Positions 42,644-52,347 of a stretch of 64,000 nucleotides of DNA are shown in pieces. Both the position numbers and the translations under genes were made by a program. The DNA comes from Citrobacter europaeus (GTDB lineage Bacteria > Pseudomonadota > Gammaproteobacteria > Enterobacterales > Enterobacteriaceae), in assembly GCA_020099315.1 (NCBI GenBank), contig CP083650.1, positions 496,001 through 560,000 on the forward strand. Direction: 5' to 3'. Within the stretch, counting starts at the first letter, position 1; each line of letters starts with the position of its first letter. Under the pieces are notes generated by a model, which saw nothing but the letters and a program-made list of their open reading frames with translations, did not search any database and was not told the DNA's origin.

Positions 42644-44005
42644 TTAATCTTTACGCGGATCGCTGATGGGTTGGCGAACCAGGAAGATGTAGGCGAGGGC
42701 GCCCACCATGGTGACGCAGCCGCAGATGATCAGCGCCAGACGGAAAGAGTTGGTGGTATCAACAATAAATCCGGTGACGATCGGCGCAAACGACGCGCAG
42801 ATAAAACTGGCAAAGTTCTGGATACTGCCCACGGAAGCAGTCATGCGTGAGGCGACGGCGACGTGGATCAGGCCCCAGCACGAGGTGCCGGCGAAGTGGA
42901 TACAGAACAGCGCCATACCGATCAGTAACACGGCGGCCATCGACGTTGTGGCCTGCGGCACGACGAAGGTGAAGGCTGCTGAGCAGAACATCCCGGCGAT
43001 AATACAAATCTTACGGCTCTTAATCGGCGCCATACCGCCTTTTACCAGCCAGTCGGTGACAAAACCGTTAATCAGCATGCCGGCTGCGCCAAACAAGAAC
43101 GGGATCGCCGCCATTAAGCCGGTGCTTTTTAAATCCAGGTTGTAGGAGGTCTGTAGGTAGCCCGGCAGCCAGGCCAGGTATAGCCATGCGGTATAGTTGA
43201 TGCCGCTAAAGCCCAGCATCATGCCCCACATAGTACGGTTGCGAAACAGGCTGCGCCATTCGGCAAAGCTCAGCGGATCGCGGCGGGCATTGACGCTGCC
43301 GGCGTTCAGGTACGCTTGTTCCGTGGCGCTCAACTCAATTTGCTCGCGGTTGCGATACAGCATGTACCAGCCGATGGCGAGGAAAATACCCAGCACGCCG
43401 ATGGTAATAAACATCCAGCGCCAGCCCATTACCAGCATCATGGCGGCCAGAATCGGCGGGCTAATGGCAACCCCGATGGTCGAGGCGGCGTTAAACAACC
43501 CCATCGGGCGACCACGCTCTTTGATGTTAAACCAGTCGTTGATCACCTTTACGCCGCATGGGTTCATCGGCGCTTCGCCAATCCCCATCCCGATACGCAC
43601 CAGCACAAACTGTGTGAAGCTGTGCACCATGCCGGACATCGCCTGAAACAGCGACCAGAAGAACATCCCGAGTCCTAACATAATGCGCGGACCTTTACGA
43701 TCCAGCAGCGGGCCGCAGGGCAGTTGCGCAATACCGTAAGCGAGAGAGAAGACCGACAGCAGGACGCCGATTTGCGTGGCGCTCAGCCCCAGTTCTTCCC
43801 GAATTGTTAAGTTGGCGACCGATAATGAACTGCGGTCTAGGTAATTAATCACCGCAGCAAAAAATAATAAAATCATTGCTGTGGTCTGAATACGTTTTAT
43901 TCGGCTACTGCGTTGCACCATGCCCTCAGGCGGAACATTAATATCCGCAGATGACGACGTGCCAAACGAAGAACTCGGGTCGAGGGTAATATTATTTTTT
44001 TCCAC
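42644..44005 (-). CDS. lgoT: LgoT, L-galactonate transporter
   Basis: 453 residues, E. coli LgoT (YjjL) length and sequence character (QTTAMILLFFAAVINYLDRSSLSVANL, GEAPMNPCGVKVINDWF). Anion:cation symporter branch of the MFS, twelve membrane segments. Imports L-galactonate for the LgoD pathway. lgoR lies upstream on the same strand with a 215-bp gap that includes a palindrome. Confidence 0.94.
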   Translation of the reverse strand: MEKNNITLDPSSSFGTSSSADINVPPEGMVQRSSRIKRIQTTAMILLFFAAVINYLDRSSLSVANLTIREELGLSATQIGVLLSVFSLAYGIAQLPCGPLLDRKGPRIMLGLGMFFWSLFQAMSGMVHSFTQFVLVRIGMGIGEAPMNPCGVKVINDWFNIKERGRPMGLFNAASTIGVAISPPILAAMMLVMGWRWMFITIGVLGIFLAIGWYMLYRNREQIELSATEQAYLNAGSVNARRDPLSFAEWRSLFRNRTMWGMMLGFSGINYTAWLYLAWLPGYLQTSYNLDLKSTGLMAAIPFLFGAAGMLINGFVTDWLVKGGMAPIKSRKICIIAGMFCSAAFTFVVPQATTSMAAVLLIGMALFCIHFAGTSCWGLIHVAVASRMTASVGSIQNFASFICASFAPIVTGFIVDTTNSFRLALIICGCVTMVGALAYIFLVRQPISDPRKD

Positions 44006-44039
44006 GCCGGACTCCTGAACCTCAATAATTTATTTTTCA

Positions 44040-44055
44040 CACAGCCGGGGCTGTG
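44040..44055. promoter_or_regulatory. Palindrome in the lgoT leader
   Basis: CACAGCC-GG-GGCTGTG, perfect 7-bp arms, 35 bp upstream of the lgoT start. Possible LgoR operator or an mRNA hairpin near the start; no matching copy was noticed at lgoD. Confidence 0.35.
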
Positions 44056-44220
44056 CAGTATTGAAAAAAATACCAGTGATGAATCAATTCGCTCATCACC
44101 GCTCACAAAAGTTTTTAATGCAGTCGACTTAGCGTGAGCATAGGCAAGAGGTATTTTTCAGGCGTTTTTATTTTTATAAAATCGTGCTCCCGGTAATGGT
44201 TTGCTGTTTTTTATCGGTAC

Positions 44221-45135
44221 TTAATGGGCGGCGCTATGACTCTGGTTGATGGAGCGAATCATCGATTGTTTGGCTGAATTCAAATGGTTACAGAGCGCCA
44301 GGGTGGCATCCAGGTCGCTGCGACAGATCAGCGCGCTGAGGATGGTCATATGTTCATCGATGGCAATGATGTTGCGTTGTTTGAGGTCGCTCTCATCCCA
44401 CTGATAGTGGAAGTGGAAAATCACGGAGATGATTTCAAGTGATTGATTGAAAAATATATTATCGGCAGCAGAGAGCAGCAAGGCATGAAACTCACGGTCT
44501 AACTGCGAGAACATACGAAAGCTGCTGCCGATGCTGTCGCGCAGGATCCGGTGGCGTTCCAGCAGCGTTTTAGCCTGCAGCCAGCGCGGGTCATCATCGG
44601 GCAGATTGAGGAAATGCTGCAGGGAATGGGTTTCCAACATTTCTCTGAGTTCAAACAGCTGCTCCGCATAGGCCTGATCGAACTGCTTCATGCTCCACTG
44701 ACCGCGTTTTTCGTTTTTGATCAGGTTGTAACGTTCGAATTTTAAAAGATATTCCCGTACGACTACCGGACTGACGCCCGCGGCTCTGGCAAGCTGCAGT
44801 TCGGAGAAGCTCTCGCCTGCACGCAGCTGGCGCTGGTTGATCATGGTGAAAAACGCCTGCTCAAAAATCCGGTTTTGCTCGGTCATGGAGGCGGTGGTGC
44901 AGGCAAAACCGTCGTCATGGTCGGGTTTACGCACGATGACATAGTGGCTGCCGACCTGGGTCAGCACGCCGCACTCGCCTAAGTGGCTCAGCATATGGCG
45001 CACTGTGGTGCGGCTGATGTTGTACATCTCCGCCAATGCGCTTTGCGATGGGAGAGGGGAAGGGATATGACCACGCGCCATATCATCGATAATCTGGTTA
45101 ATCACATTGTGACGTAAGTTCTGCGAACGGCTCAT
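44221..45135 (-). CDS. lgoR: LgoR, GntR-family regulator of L-galactonate genes
   Basis: 304 residues. It has two predicted winged-helix stretches (SQSALAEMYNISRTTVRHMLSHLGE; SELQLARAAGVSPVVVREYLLKFE) and a C-terminal FCD-type helical domain. Shine-Dalgarno AAAGGAG precedes ATG 45135. Placed between lgoT and the divergent lgoD, as in K-12, where it is the positive regulator needed for growth on L-galactonate. Confidence 0.92.
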   Translation of the reverse strand: MSRSQNLRHNVINQIIDDMARGHIPSPLPSQSALAEMYNISRTTVRHMLSHLGECGVLTQVGSHYVIVRKPDHDDGFACTTASMTEQNRIFEQAFFTMINQRQLRAGESFSELQLARAAGVSPVVVREYLLKFERYNLIKNEKRGQWSMKQFDQAYAEQLFELREMLETHSLQHFLNLPDDDPRWLQAKTLLERHRILRDSIGSSFRMFSQLDREFHALLLSAADNIFFNQSLEIISVIFHFHYQWDESDLKQRNIIAIDEHMTILSALICRSDLDATLALCNHLNSAKQSMIRSINQSHSAAH

Positions 45136-45272
45136 GGTTTCTCCTTTTTGCCTATTAAAACCCGATTTAAAACATTTTTATGCGTTGGAATTCACAGATT
45201 GTGTTTCTGCTTTCTCCGGCTTTTTTATTTTCGTTGATATCTGAGGCAACAAAAAAACAGGAGAGCAGAATC

Positions 45273-46295
45273 ATGTCTACGATGAATACGTTGATTTGCC
45301 AGGAACCTAAAAAATTAGTCTGGAAAGAACGCGAAATACCTATTCCGGGTGAGGGCGAAGCATTAATAAAAATTAAATCGGTAGGGATTTGTGGTACCGA
45401 TATTCATGCCTGGGGCGGCAATCAGCCTTTTTTCAGCTACCCACGTGTATTAGGTCATGAAATATGTGGGGAAATTGTCGGGCTGGGAAAAAATATACAG
45501 AATCTGAAAAATGGTCAGCAGGTGGCGGTTATTCCTTACGTGGCCTGCCAGCAGTGTCCGGCATGCCTGAGCGGACGTACCAACTGCTGCGAGAAGATTT
45601 CGGTGATTGGCGTACATCAGGATGGTGGTTTCAGTGAATATCTGTCCGTTCCGGTGACCAACTTACTGGACGCGCAGGGGATTGACCCGCAGGCGGCGGC
45701 GCTGATTGAGCCTTACGCCATCAGCGCGCATGCGGTACGTCGGGCGGCGGTGGCGCCAGGTGAGCAGGTGCTGGTGGTCGGTGCTGGTCCGATTGGTCTG
45801 GGCGCAGCGGCGATTGCCAAAGCCGATGGCGCACAGGTGGTGGTCGCCGATACCAGTCCCGCGCGTCGGGAGCACGTGTCTTCCCGGTTGGGACTCCCGG
45901 TTATCGACCCATCCGCTGAAGATTTTGATGCGCAGCTGCGCGCTCAGTTTGGCGGTTCGCTGGCGCAAAAGGTCATTGATGCCACGGGAAACCAGCATGC
46001 GATGAACAACACGGTGAATTTGATTCGCCATGGCGGCAGCATCGTTTTTGTTGGGCTGTTCAAAGGTGATTTGCAGTTCTCTGACCCTGAGTTCCACAAG
46101 AAAGAGACCACCATGATGGGCAGTCGCAACGCCACGCCGGAAGATTTCGCCAAAGTGGGCCGTCTGATGTCGGAAGGCAAACTGACCGCCGACATGATGC
46201 TCACGCACCGTTACGCGTTTGCCACACTGGCAGAAATCTACGAGCGGGATGTTATTAACAACCGTGAGCTGATTAAAGGCGTGATCACGTTCTGA
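45273..46295 (+). CDS. lgoD: LgoD, L-galactonate 5-dehydrogenase
   Basis: 340 residues from ATG 45273 (CAGGAGAG upstream); the longer frame from 45180 is not real. Zinc-type medium-chain dehydrogenase: GICGTDIHAWGG and GHEICGEIVG with catalytic zinc ligands, four structural-zinc cysteines in CQQCPACLSGRTNCC, and the Rossmann motif VVGAGPIGLGAAAIAKADG. Oxidises L-galactonate to D-tagaturonate with NAD. Directly followed by a UxaB-type reductase, the next step. Confidence 0.95.
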   Translation: MSTMNTLICQEPKKLVWKEREIPIPGEGEALIKIKSVGICGTDIHAWGGNQPFFSYPRVLGHEICGEIVGLGKNIQNLKNGQQVAVIPYVACQQCPACLSGRTNCCEKISVIGVHQDGGFSEYLSVPVTNLLDAQGIDPQAAALIEPYAISAHAVRRAAVAPGEQVLVVGAGPIGLGAAAIAKADGAQVVVADTSPARREHVSSRLGLPVIDPSAEDFDAQLRAQFGGSLAQKVIDATGNQHAMNNTVNLIRHGGSIVFVGLFKGDLQFSDPEFHKKETTMMGSRNATPEDFAKVGRLMSEGKLTADMMLTHRYAFATLAEIYERDVINNRELIKGVITF

Positions 46296-46308
46296 GAGGG
46301 TAATTGCG

Positions 46309-47754
46309 ATGAACACATTGAATCGACGTGATTTTCCGGGGGCCAGCTACCCAACGCGCGTGATCCAGTTTGGTGAAGGAAACTTCCTGCGGGCGTTTAT
46401 CGACTGGCAACTGGATATCCTCAACGAGCACACCACTCTGAATGCTGGCGTGACCATCGTTCGCCCGATCAATACTGATTTTCCGCCGTCGCTGAATACC
46501 CAGGACGGGCTGTATACCACGCTGATACGCGGGCTTAACGAGCAGGGCGAAGCGGTGAGCGAAGCGCGGCTTATCCGTTCGGTGAATAACGAAATCAATC
46601 CGTACCAGGATTTCGCGGCGTATCTGGCGCTGGCGCACAATGCGGACATCCGATTTGTGTTTTCGAATACCACTGAAGCCGGAATTAGCTATCACGCGGC
46701 AGACTGCGTGAATGATGCCCCGCCGGTGAGTTTTCCGGCCAAACTGACGCGACTGCTGCTGGAGCGCTTTAACCATTTTGCGGGGGCGGTGGATAAGGGC
46801 TGGGTGATTATCCCCTGCGAACTGATCGACTATAACGGTGAGGCGCTCAAAACGCTGGTGCTGCGATATGCGCAGGAGTGGCAGCTTCCTCCGTCGTTTG
46901 CTGATTGGGTGGAAACGGCGAACACCTTCTGTTCGACGCTGGTCGACCGCATTGTTACTGGCTACCCGCGTGAAGAAGCTGCCGCGCTGGAAGCGACGCT
47001 TGGCTATCACGATGCGTTTCTCGATACCGCGGAGCATTTTTACCTGTTTGTGATCCAGGGGCCGCAGTGGCTGGCAGAGGAGCTGAAGCTGGTGCAGTGT
47101 CCGCTGAACATCCGGGTGGTGAGCGATATCAAACCGTACAAAGAGCGCAAGGTCGCCATTCTCAATGGCGCGCATACGGCGCTGGTGCCGGTGGCGTGGC
47201 TGTGCGGACTGGAGACCGTCGGTGAGGCGATGCAGGATGCCGATGTGCACCGCTTTGTCGAGCGGGCGATTGGCGAGGAAATTATACCGGTATTGGATCT
47301 TCCGGCGGATGAACTGCGAGAATTTGCCGACGCGGTAAGCGGGCGTTTTCAGAACCCTTACATTCGTCACCAGTTGCTTTCCATTGCGCTAAACGGCATG
47401 ACTAAATTCCGTACCCGAATTTTGCCGCAGCTGCTGGCGGGTCAGCGAAATGGGCGCTGGCCCGTGCGGTTAACGTTTGCCCTCGCTGCGCTGCTGGCGT
47501 TTTATCGTGCAGAGCGCGACGGGGAACGCTATCCGATACAGGATGATGAACAGTGGGTAAGCCTGTATGCCAGCCTGTGGCCGCGAGTAGGCAATGATTT
47601 AACGCTGGGTGAACTGGTGGATGCCGTGCTCGGCGATACGGCGCACTGGGGTGAAGATTTAACGTTGCTGCCAGGGCTTGCCGGACAGGTGACGGCTAAC
47701 CTCGAGATGATTCTGGTGCAGGGTATGCGCCAGGCGGTGAACGGTCTGGAATAA
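46309..47754 (+). CDS. UxaB-like tagaturonate reductase (altronate oxidoreductase)
   Basis: 481 residues, mannitol dehydrogenase superfamily, closely similar to UxaB: VIQFGEGNFLRAFIDWQ, RFVFSNTTEAGISYH, GWVIIPCELIDYNG, CSTLVDRIVTGYPR and the catalytic DIKPYKERKVAILNGAHTALVP. Reduces D-tagaturonate to D-altronate. 13 bp behind lgoD, so it converts the LgoD product. K-12 has no such gene here (its uxaB is elsewhere), so this is probably a second copy. Followed by a strong terminator. Confidence 0.9.
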   Translation: MNTLNRRDFPGASYPTRVIQFGEGNFLRAFIDWQLDILNEHTTLNAGVTIVRPINTDFPPSLNTQDGLYTTLIRGLNEQGEAVSEARLIRSVNNEINPYQDFAAYLALAHNADIRFVFSNTTEAGISYHAADCVNDAPPVSFPAKLTRLLLERFNHFAGAVDKGWVIIPCELIDYNGEALKTLVLRYAQEWQLPPSFADWVETANTFCSTLVDRIVTGYPREEAAALEATLGYHDAFLDTAEHFYLFVIQGPQWLAEELKLVQCPLNIRVVSDIKPYKERKVAILNGAHTALVPVAWLCGLETVGEAMQDADVHRFVERAIGEEIIPVLDLPADELREFADAVSGRFQNPYIRHQLLSIALNGMTKFRTRILPQLLAGQRNGRWPVRLTFALAALLAFYRAERDGERYPIQDDEQWVSLYASLWPRVGNDLTLGELVDAVLGDTAHWGEDLTLLPGLAGQVTANLEMILVQGMRQAVNGLE

Positions 47755-47764
47755 GGTTGCCATG

Positions 47765-47799
47765 CAGCGCCCGGTGTGGTGTTGGGCGCTGTTTTTTTT
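47765..47799 (+). terminator. Intrinsic terminator of the lgoD-uxaB-like operon
   Basis: CAGCGCCC / GGGCGCTG stem with an 11-nt loop and eight T residues, 10 bp after the gene. Confidence 0.92.
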
Positions 47800-47820
47800 C
47801 AGGCAATAAATGGGGTTAAC

Positions 47821-47856
47821 GATAGGCCTGATAAGCGAAGCGCTATCAGGCCTATC
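47821..47856. repeat. REP element
   Basis: Perfect palindrome GATAGGCCTGATA...TATCAGGCCTATC around AGCGAAGCGC, between the convergent uxaB-like gene and opgB. Confidence 0.8.
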
Positions 47857-47859
47857 ATG

Positions 47860-50151
47860 TTAAGAGCCCTGAGCTACTACTTTGATTTCAACCATCCCGA
47901 TCCCCAGCTTACGCGGCGAGTGGCCGAGAATATTGCCCTCGTTGGTGGCGACCGGATCGGGTGGGACAATTACCAGCGTATTGGCATCCGCCGGGTTATC
48001 AAAATGCAAGGTGGTGGTGCTGACGTCATGGCCTAACACCAGCGTCTGTTCCTCGTTGCCAACGCGCACGGGGATCGGACGATTGGCGTTATCACCATAG
48101 GCTTTGGCGGTGATGACCAGATCGAATTTTTTCGGCAATGGCGCTTTGTATTCGATTTTTACCTCTTCACTGAGCTGCGCATTGGACCAGCGTCCCCAGG
48201 ATTCGGGGCGTGATATGCCGCTAAACTGTTTGACCTCTTCAGGTGCGCCCGCCACGTTGAAGACGAAGCTATCGGCTTTGTAGCGAATGTCGTTATCGAC
48301 AATTTTCAGCGTATCGACGTTACCTTTGTAGCGCTCCATGTCGATCACCGTGTCTTTAAAGACGGTTTTGCTTTTCCATTTGGCTTTGTCAACGTGCTGC
48401 ACGATTTGCTGCCCACCTAACTGACCCTGCGATACGCACCAGTCGGTAGAGAGCGCCAGCTCCGGCGCCCATAGCTGCGCCATTTTGTAGCAGCGATCGA
48501 CCCAGACGAAGTTATCGCGTGGGGCGAAATCCGCCAACTGGAAGCGCAGCGGGGCCGAGTATTCGCTTTCCGGCAGCGGCTCGACGCGTTTATCCGACAC
48601 GCGCAGCAGCAGCGGCAGGCGGAAATGGCTACCAGAGAAAGAGATCATGTTTTTGTCCTGGTCGACGGTGAACTCTTTCATCTCTTTCGGGAAATTCCAC
48701 AGACGGATAATATCGGGCTTCCACGCCAGCATTTTTTCTTTGATGTTCAGGAACACTTCCGACACGGATTCGCTCGACAAACTGCTGCGGCCAAGGCCGA
48801 TAAAGTTATCGCCGCCGAGAATATCCAGTACCGTTGCGCCGTTATCCATCGTGTTACGCTTCACCGCCAGCGTGTCCTGCTGCGGCTGGTCGCCGCGCAG
48901 CACGAAGAACAGGTTGTTGCGATCCTGCTTGTTCAGATACTTCCATGCGGTGTTGTTCATCGCCAGATGATCGGAAGAAACCACGATTACGGTATCTTTA
49001 AACCATGGCGATGCTTTGATTTTATTGATAAATTCGGCAATATTTTCCTGACTGCAGCTGACCGCGCTGAACGACTGGTTGGCCTTCCCGTCGATGTCAT
49101 AACGTTTACGGTTGCAGCTACGTGAGATAAATCCATCCGGATGATGGGTATCCACAGTCAGCGTAAACAGTGAAAAACGCTGGCCCGAGCGCGAAAGCTC
49201 TTCGAATTTTTTCCACGCTTCGTCCAGTACGGTATCGTCGTAGAAGCCCCAGTCGTTGCGATAGGCCGGGTCTGCCACCACGCTTTTTAACTCTTCTGCG
49301 CCGTACAGATGGTCAAAGCCGTGAGATTTCAGGAACACGTCTTTGCCGGCAAAGCGCAGGTTGGCCCCCTGCACAAAGTAGTTCTGATAGCCGGAGTTTT
49401 TCAGGATATCGCCCAGACAGATATTGTTGGGGAAAAAGCTTGAGACCGACGCCGAGGCGTTGCCTTCAAATGGCGCAAACAGCGGAATACCGCACTGGGA
49501 GGCGACCATGCCAGCGATGGTGTAATCGGTGCCCGGAAGCTGCATGGTGTTGCTGAAATCCAGACCTTCATTTTTCAACGCGCCGAGTTCTGGGGTCAGA
49601 TCCGGGAACGCGTCATTGTTAAAATAGGTGCGTTCGAGGCTTTCGCCGTAGATATAAACCAGGTTCAGCTTGGGGTTGGGAATGGTTTTCGATGGCTCTT
49701 TATAATACGTTGGGAAATCCGGATCGCCATCGCGCGACTGCGACTTCACCAGTTCGGTTATCTGGTGAAACGCCGGGCTGGCGTCAACGGAGGCCAGCGC
49801 CAGCAGCAGGGCCAGCAGACTGTAACCCACATGATGCGGATGATGGCGACGGCGGCGTAGGATCCAGCCGAGAGCGACAAAAACCGTCGTCAGCGCCAGC
49901 GCGATGCCGACCCCTGGCAAAATATATTTTCCAATCCCCGCGCCGGTCAGGCTGTTGGTCAGCGTGTAGAGTACCGCGTCATTGATCCCGTCGCCGGTGA
50001 AATAGTCACTGGCGTACAGCGTGATATTCAAGACAATAAAAATCCCCAGCACCGTTAACGTGGCGGCAAACCACCAGGTGTTGCGACCCGCTTTCCAGGC
50101 GTAAATCAGCACTGAAGCGAGAAACAGAGTGATGGAGATTAATTCTGACAA
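47860..50151 (-). CDS. opgB: OpgB (MdoB), phosphoglycerol transferase I
   Basis: 763 residues from TTG 50151, same length as E. coli OpgB. Four N-terminal membrane helices (~5-135), then a periplasmic sulfatase-like/alkaline phosphatase fold domain: NLVYIYGESLERTYF with the catalytic region, GTDYTIAGMVASQCG, and DTHHPDG, SSDHLAMNN metal ligands. Transfers phosphoglycerol from phosphatidylglycerol to periplasmic glucans. TTG initiation is read directly from the DNA. Confidence 0.96.
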   Translation of the reverse strand: MSELISITLFLASVLIYAWKAGRNTWWFAATLTVLGIFIVLNITLYASDYFTGDGINDAVLYTLTNSLTGAGIGKYILPGVGIALALTTVFVALGWILRRRRHHPHHVGYSLLALLLALASVDASPAFHQITELVKSQSRDGDPDFPTYYKEPSKTIPNPKLNLVYIYGESLERTYFNNDAFPDLTPELGALKNEGLDFSNTMQLPGTDYTIAGMVASQCGIPLFAPFEGNASASVSSFFPNNICLGDILKNSGYQNYFVQGANLRFAGKDVFLKSHGFDHLYGAEELKSVVADPAYRNDWGFYDDTVLDEAWKKFEELSRSGQRFSLFTLTVDTHHPDGFISRSCNRKRYDIDGKANQSFSAVSCSQENIAEFINKIKASPWFKDTVIVVSSDHLAMNNTAWKYLNKQDRNNLFFVLRGDQPQQDTLAVKRNTMDNGATVLDILGGDNFIGLGRSSLSSESVSEVFLNIKEKMLAWKPDIIRLWNFPKEMKEFTVDQDKNMISFSGSHFRLPLLLRVSDKRVEPLPESEYSAPLRFQLADFAPRDNFVWVDRCYKMAQLWAPELALSTDWCVSQGQLGGQQIVQHVDKAKWKSKTVFKDTVIDMERYKGNVDTLKIVDNDIRYKADSFVFNVAGAPEEVKQFSGISRPESWGRWSNAQLSEEVKIEYKAPLPKKFDLVITAKAYGDNANRPIPVRVGNEEQTLVLGHDVSTTTLHFDNPADANTLVIVPPDPVATNEGNILGHSPRKLGIGMVEIKVVAQGS

Positions 50152-50382
50152 CGGTCGATCCTCAATAAACCGGGCACATGCCTGGCAGGCTAATCATTAG
50201 GGGAAAGCACAATGTAATAGCGATGTTATATTGCTGCAATTGTAGTGACATTAAATTACGTTGTTATTCAGAATTGGTTTAGATATGCGTGTTTTTTGCA
50301 GGGGATTTACTGGTTATTTGACGTGTGAATGTAATGGGGTAAAAAATTGATGCCGCGCAGGTAATACGCGGCATGTCGTGCA

Positions 50383-50874
50383 TCAGGAAATGAAGTTCAT
50401 ACCCTGTTTTAACACCAGATCGCAGGCCTTGGTTTTTACCTGCTTCGCCAGCGAGCTATTGCCAATCGTGTTCAGGTCCAGTTGTTGACCATCTTTGGCG
50501 TTGAGCAGGCCCTGAATACCGTCCATATAGTTGGTATCTTGCTTCTGCTCAGGAGCACTGAGCCCCAGTTTATCCAGCACCTGGTTTTTGACGTTTTGCG
50601 TGTCGGTGACCGAGGCCAGCTTCTGTTTCGCGCAATATTCCAGGATCCCAGCGGCGTTATTCATACTGCTGGAAGTCAGCGACTGATTGCTGCCATTCAG
50701 CAGGCTGGTCAGGGAAGAGAGCGACGAGCTGCCCTGCGAGCCGGAGCTTTGTTTGCTCAGTTCGCTGGCCGCGCTGGAGAGTGAATCCTGCCAGGAGGCA
50801 GCAAAAACGCTGGTGGAGATGAGCGTGCTGGCGGCAAGCGCACAGCACAGCAGACGTTGGGGTGTTTTCATCAT
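50383..50874 (-). CDS. yjjA: YjjA, DUF2501 exported protein
   Basis: 163 residues from ATG 50874 (a tandem ATG at 50871 is possible; the in-frame TTG at 50883 is less likely). Signal peptide ending at SVFA-ASW. Ser-rich low-complexity stretch (~25-65), then conserved NNAAGILEYCAKQKLASVTDTQNVK and the C-terminal KACDLVLKQGMNFIS. Periplasmic, function unknown, next to opgB as in K-12. Confidence 0.9.
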   Translation of the reverse strand: MMKTPQRLLCCALAASTLISTSVFAASWQDSLSSAASELSKQSSGSQGSSSLSSLTSLLNGSNQSLTSSSMNNAAGILEYCAKQKLASVTDTQNVKNQVLDKLGLSAPEQKQDTNYMDGIQGLLNAKDGQQLDLNTIGNSSLAKQVKTKACDLVLKQGMNFIS

Positions 50875-50944
50875 TATATGCAACTCGTGTTATGCCTTTT
50901 CAGCGCAGTATAGCGCTGGCAGTCTTAGGAGTGGTCCTAATACG

Positions 50945-51682
50945 TTAATACTCTTTACCGGTTACCCGACTACGGTAGCTTTCCCAGTTAAAGATTACCC
51001 ACAGGCTGTTGCCAAGCCGCATGCGGTCCATTACCCGCTCGCCCAGCAGTTTGTTCATTTCATCCATATTACTGTTGGTTAACATGCCTGTTGGTCGTTT
51101 TGAAGACGAGCGGCGATCGACGATCTGATTGATGATCACTTTTTCGTAGCGCGATTCGGTTTGCATGCCGATCTCGTCGATCACCAGCAGATCCACGTTA
51201 CTCAGATCGTTGAGTAACTGTTCTTCGCTGGTTTCACGATTACTGAAGGTTTCTTTCATCGCCGACATAATATCAGCCACGGTAATGATCAGCACCGACT
51301 TGCCGCGCAGCAGCAGTTCGTTGCAGATGGCGGCGGCCAGATGGTTTTTACCGGTGCCGGGCTTGCCGGAGAAGATAAAGCTGGCGATATTGCCGTCAAA
51401 CTCTTCAACGTACTGACGGGCTTTGCTCAGGGCGTTCATCTGGCCCTCGCACTCCACCCGATAGTTATCGAACGAACAGTTCTGATGCAGCGGACGGATC
51501 CCGGAACGGTTGAAAGTGCGCTGCATTTTCATGGCCCGGTTTTCGCGGGCCAGGGCTGCGGCACGAATTTCACCTTGCTCTTTTTGCCATGCCAGCAGCT
51601 CCTCGCCCGTTTTAAAGGCTGGCTCGACATTAGCCGGCATCATTTTTTGCAGACGTTTCATCAGGTCGCCAACGTTTTTCAT
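50945..51682 (-). CDS. dnaC: DnaC, replicative helicase loader
   Basis: 245 residues. AAA+ ATPase: Walker A GKPGTGKNHLAAAI at ~103-116, Walker B VDLLVIDEIG, sensor/arginine-finger region RVMDRMRLG. N-terminal part binds DnaB and loads it on single-stranded DNA at oriC and through the primosome. 2 bp behind dnaT. The sequence is near-identical to E. coli DnaC from memory. Confidence 0.97.
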   Translation of the reverse strand: MKNVGDLMKRLQKMMPANVEPAFKTGEELLAWQKEQGEIRAAALARENRAMKMQRTFNRSGIRPLHQNCSFDNYRVECEGQMNALSKARQYVEEFDGNIASFIFSGKPGTGKNHLAAAICNELLLRGKSVLIITVADIMSAMKETFSNRETSEEQLLNDLSNVDLLVIDEIGMQTESRYEKVIINQIVDRRSSSKRPTGMLTNSNMDEMNKLLGERVMDRMRLGNSLWVIFNWESYRSRVTGKEY

Positions 51683-51684
51683 CG

Positions 51685-52224
51685 TTATCCTCTAAAACCC
51701 GGTGGTATATGGTTGTCAGGCTCGCTGACGCTGTTCACATCGCGCTTCGGCATTCCGCCATTGCTGGCCCGGCCAATCTGGATACTGCGCGCCAGTTTTT
51801 GCTGCCACTGAATATGGTGAAAAACTTTGCCTTCGGCCTGCCAGTAGGCAACAAATGAGGCCAGTTCTTCAGCGGTGACCGGTTCTCTTAACGCCACGCC
51901 CCACAGGGCGGCCTGGCGCTGAAAGTCAGCATCGGGCTGCCAGTCAGCGTACATCGCAAATTTCCCCATTGGTACGGCAACGGGGGCGGCTTGCGGCTCT
52001 TCATAAAATTGTGCATCCAGCGTCACATCGCTTCCCGGGCGTGACAGCTTCTCTTCAAGCGCCAACAACTCGGCCAGTCGCGCAGGCGTCACCGCGTAAA
52101 ACGCTGGCGCGTTATTGGCGAAAACGGCTACGGCACCGCCTGCAGACCTGGCCAGCACCGCGTGGTGATCGTGTAGTAAAGCGTCAATGCTAGTGACGTC
52201 CGGCGTCAAAATTTTGCTGGGCAT
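51685..52224 (-). CDS. dnaT: DnaT, primosomal protein I
   Basis: 179 residues from ATG 52224 (MPSKILTPDV), E. coli length. VFANNAPAFYAVTPARLAELLALEEKL and the C-terminal single-stranded-DNA binding part HIQWQQKLARSIQIGRASNGG are conserved. Acts with PriA/PriB/PriC to restart replication by delivering DnaB-DnaC. Forms an operon with dnaC. Confidence 0.96.
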   Translation of the reverse strand: MPSKILTPDVTSIDALLHDHHAVLARSAGGAVAVFANNAPAFYAVTPARLAELLALEEKLSRPGSDVTLDAQFYEEPQAAPVAVPMGKFAMYADWQPDADFQRQAALWGVALREPVTAEELASFVAYWQAEGKVFHHIQWQQKLARSIQIGRASNGGMPKRDVNSVSEPDNHIPPGFRG

Positions 52225-52347
52225 AATGTTTCTCAATACTGAACAACAACCGAGAAGGGGACTGCTTTTATAGTAACACAGAGAAGAAGGAGAGCAGCAG
52301 ATGAGGGGGCGATTCCCCTCTCTGCGAGGTGCGAAAAAAGCGTGCCG

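Noticed and set aside
46285..47370. 361-codon Arg-rich minus frame opposite the uxaB-like gene
   Set aside because: Antisense shadow; no ribosome binding site and no recognisable domain.
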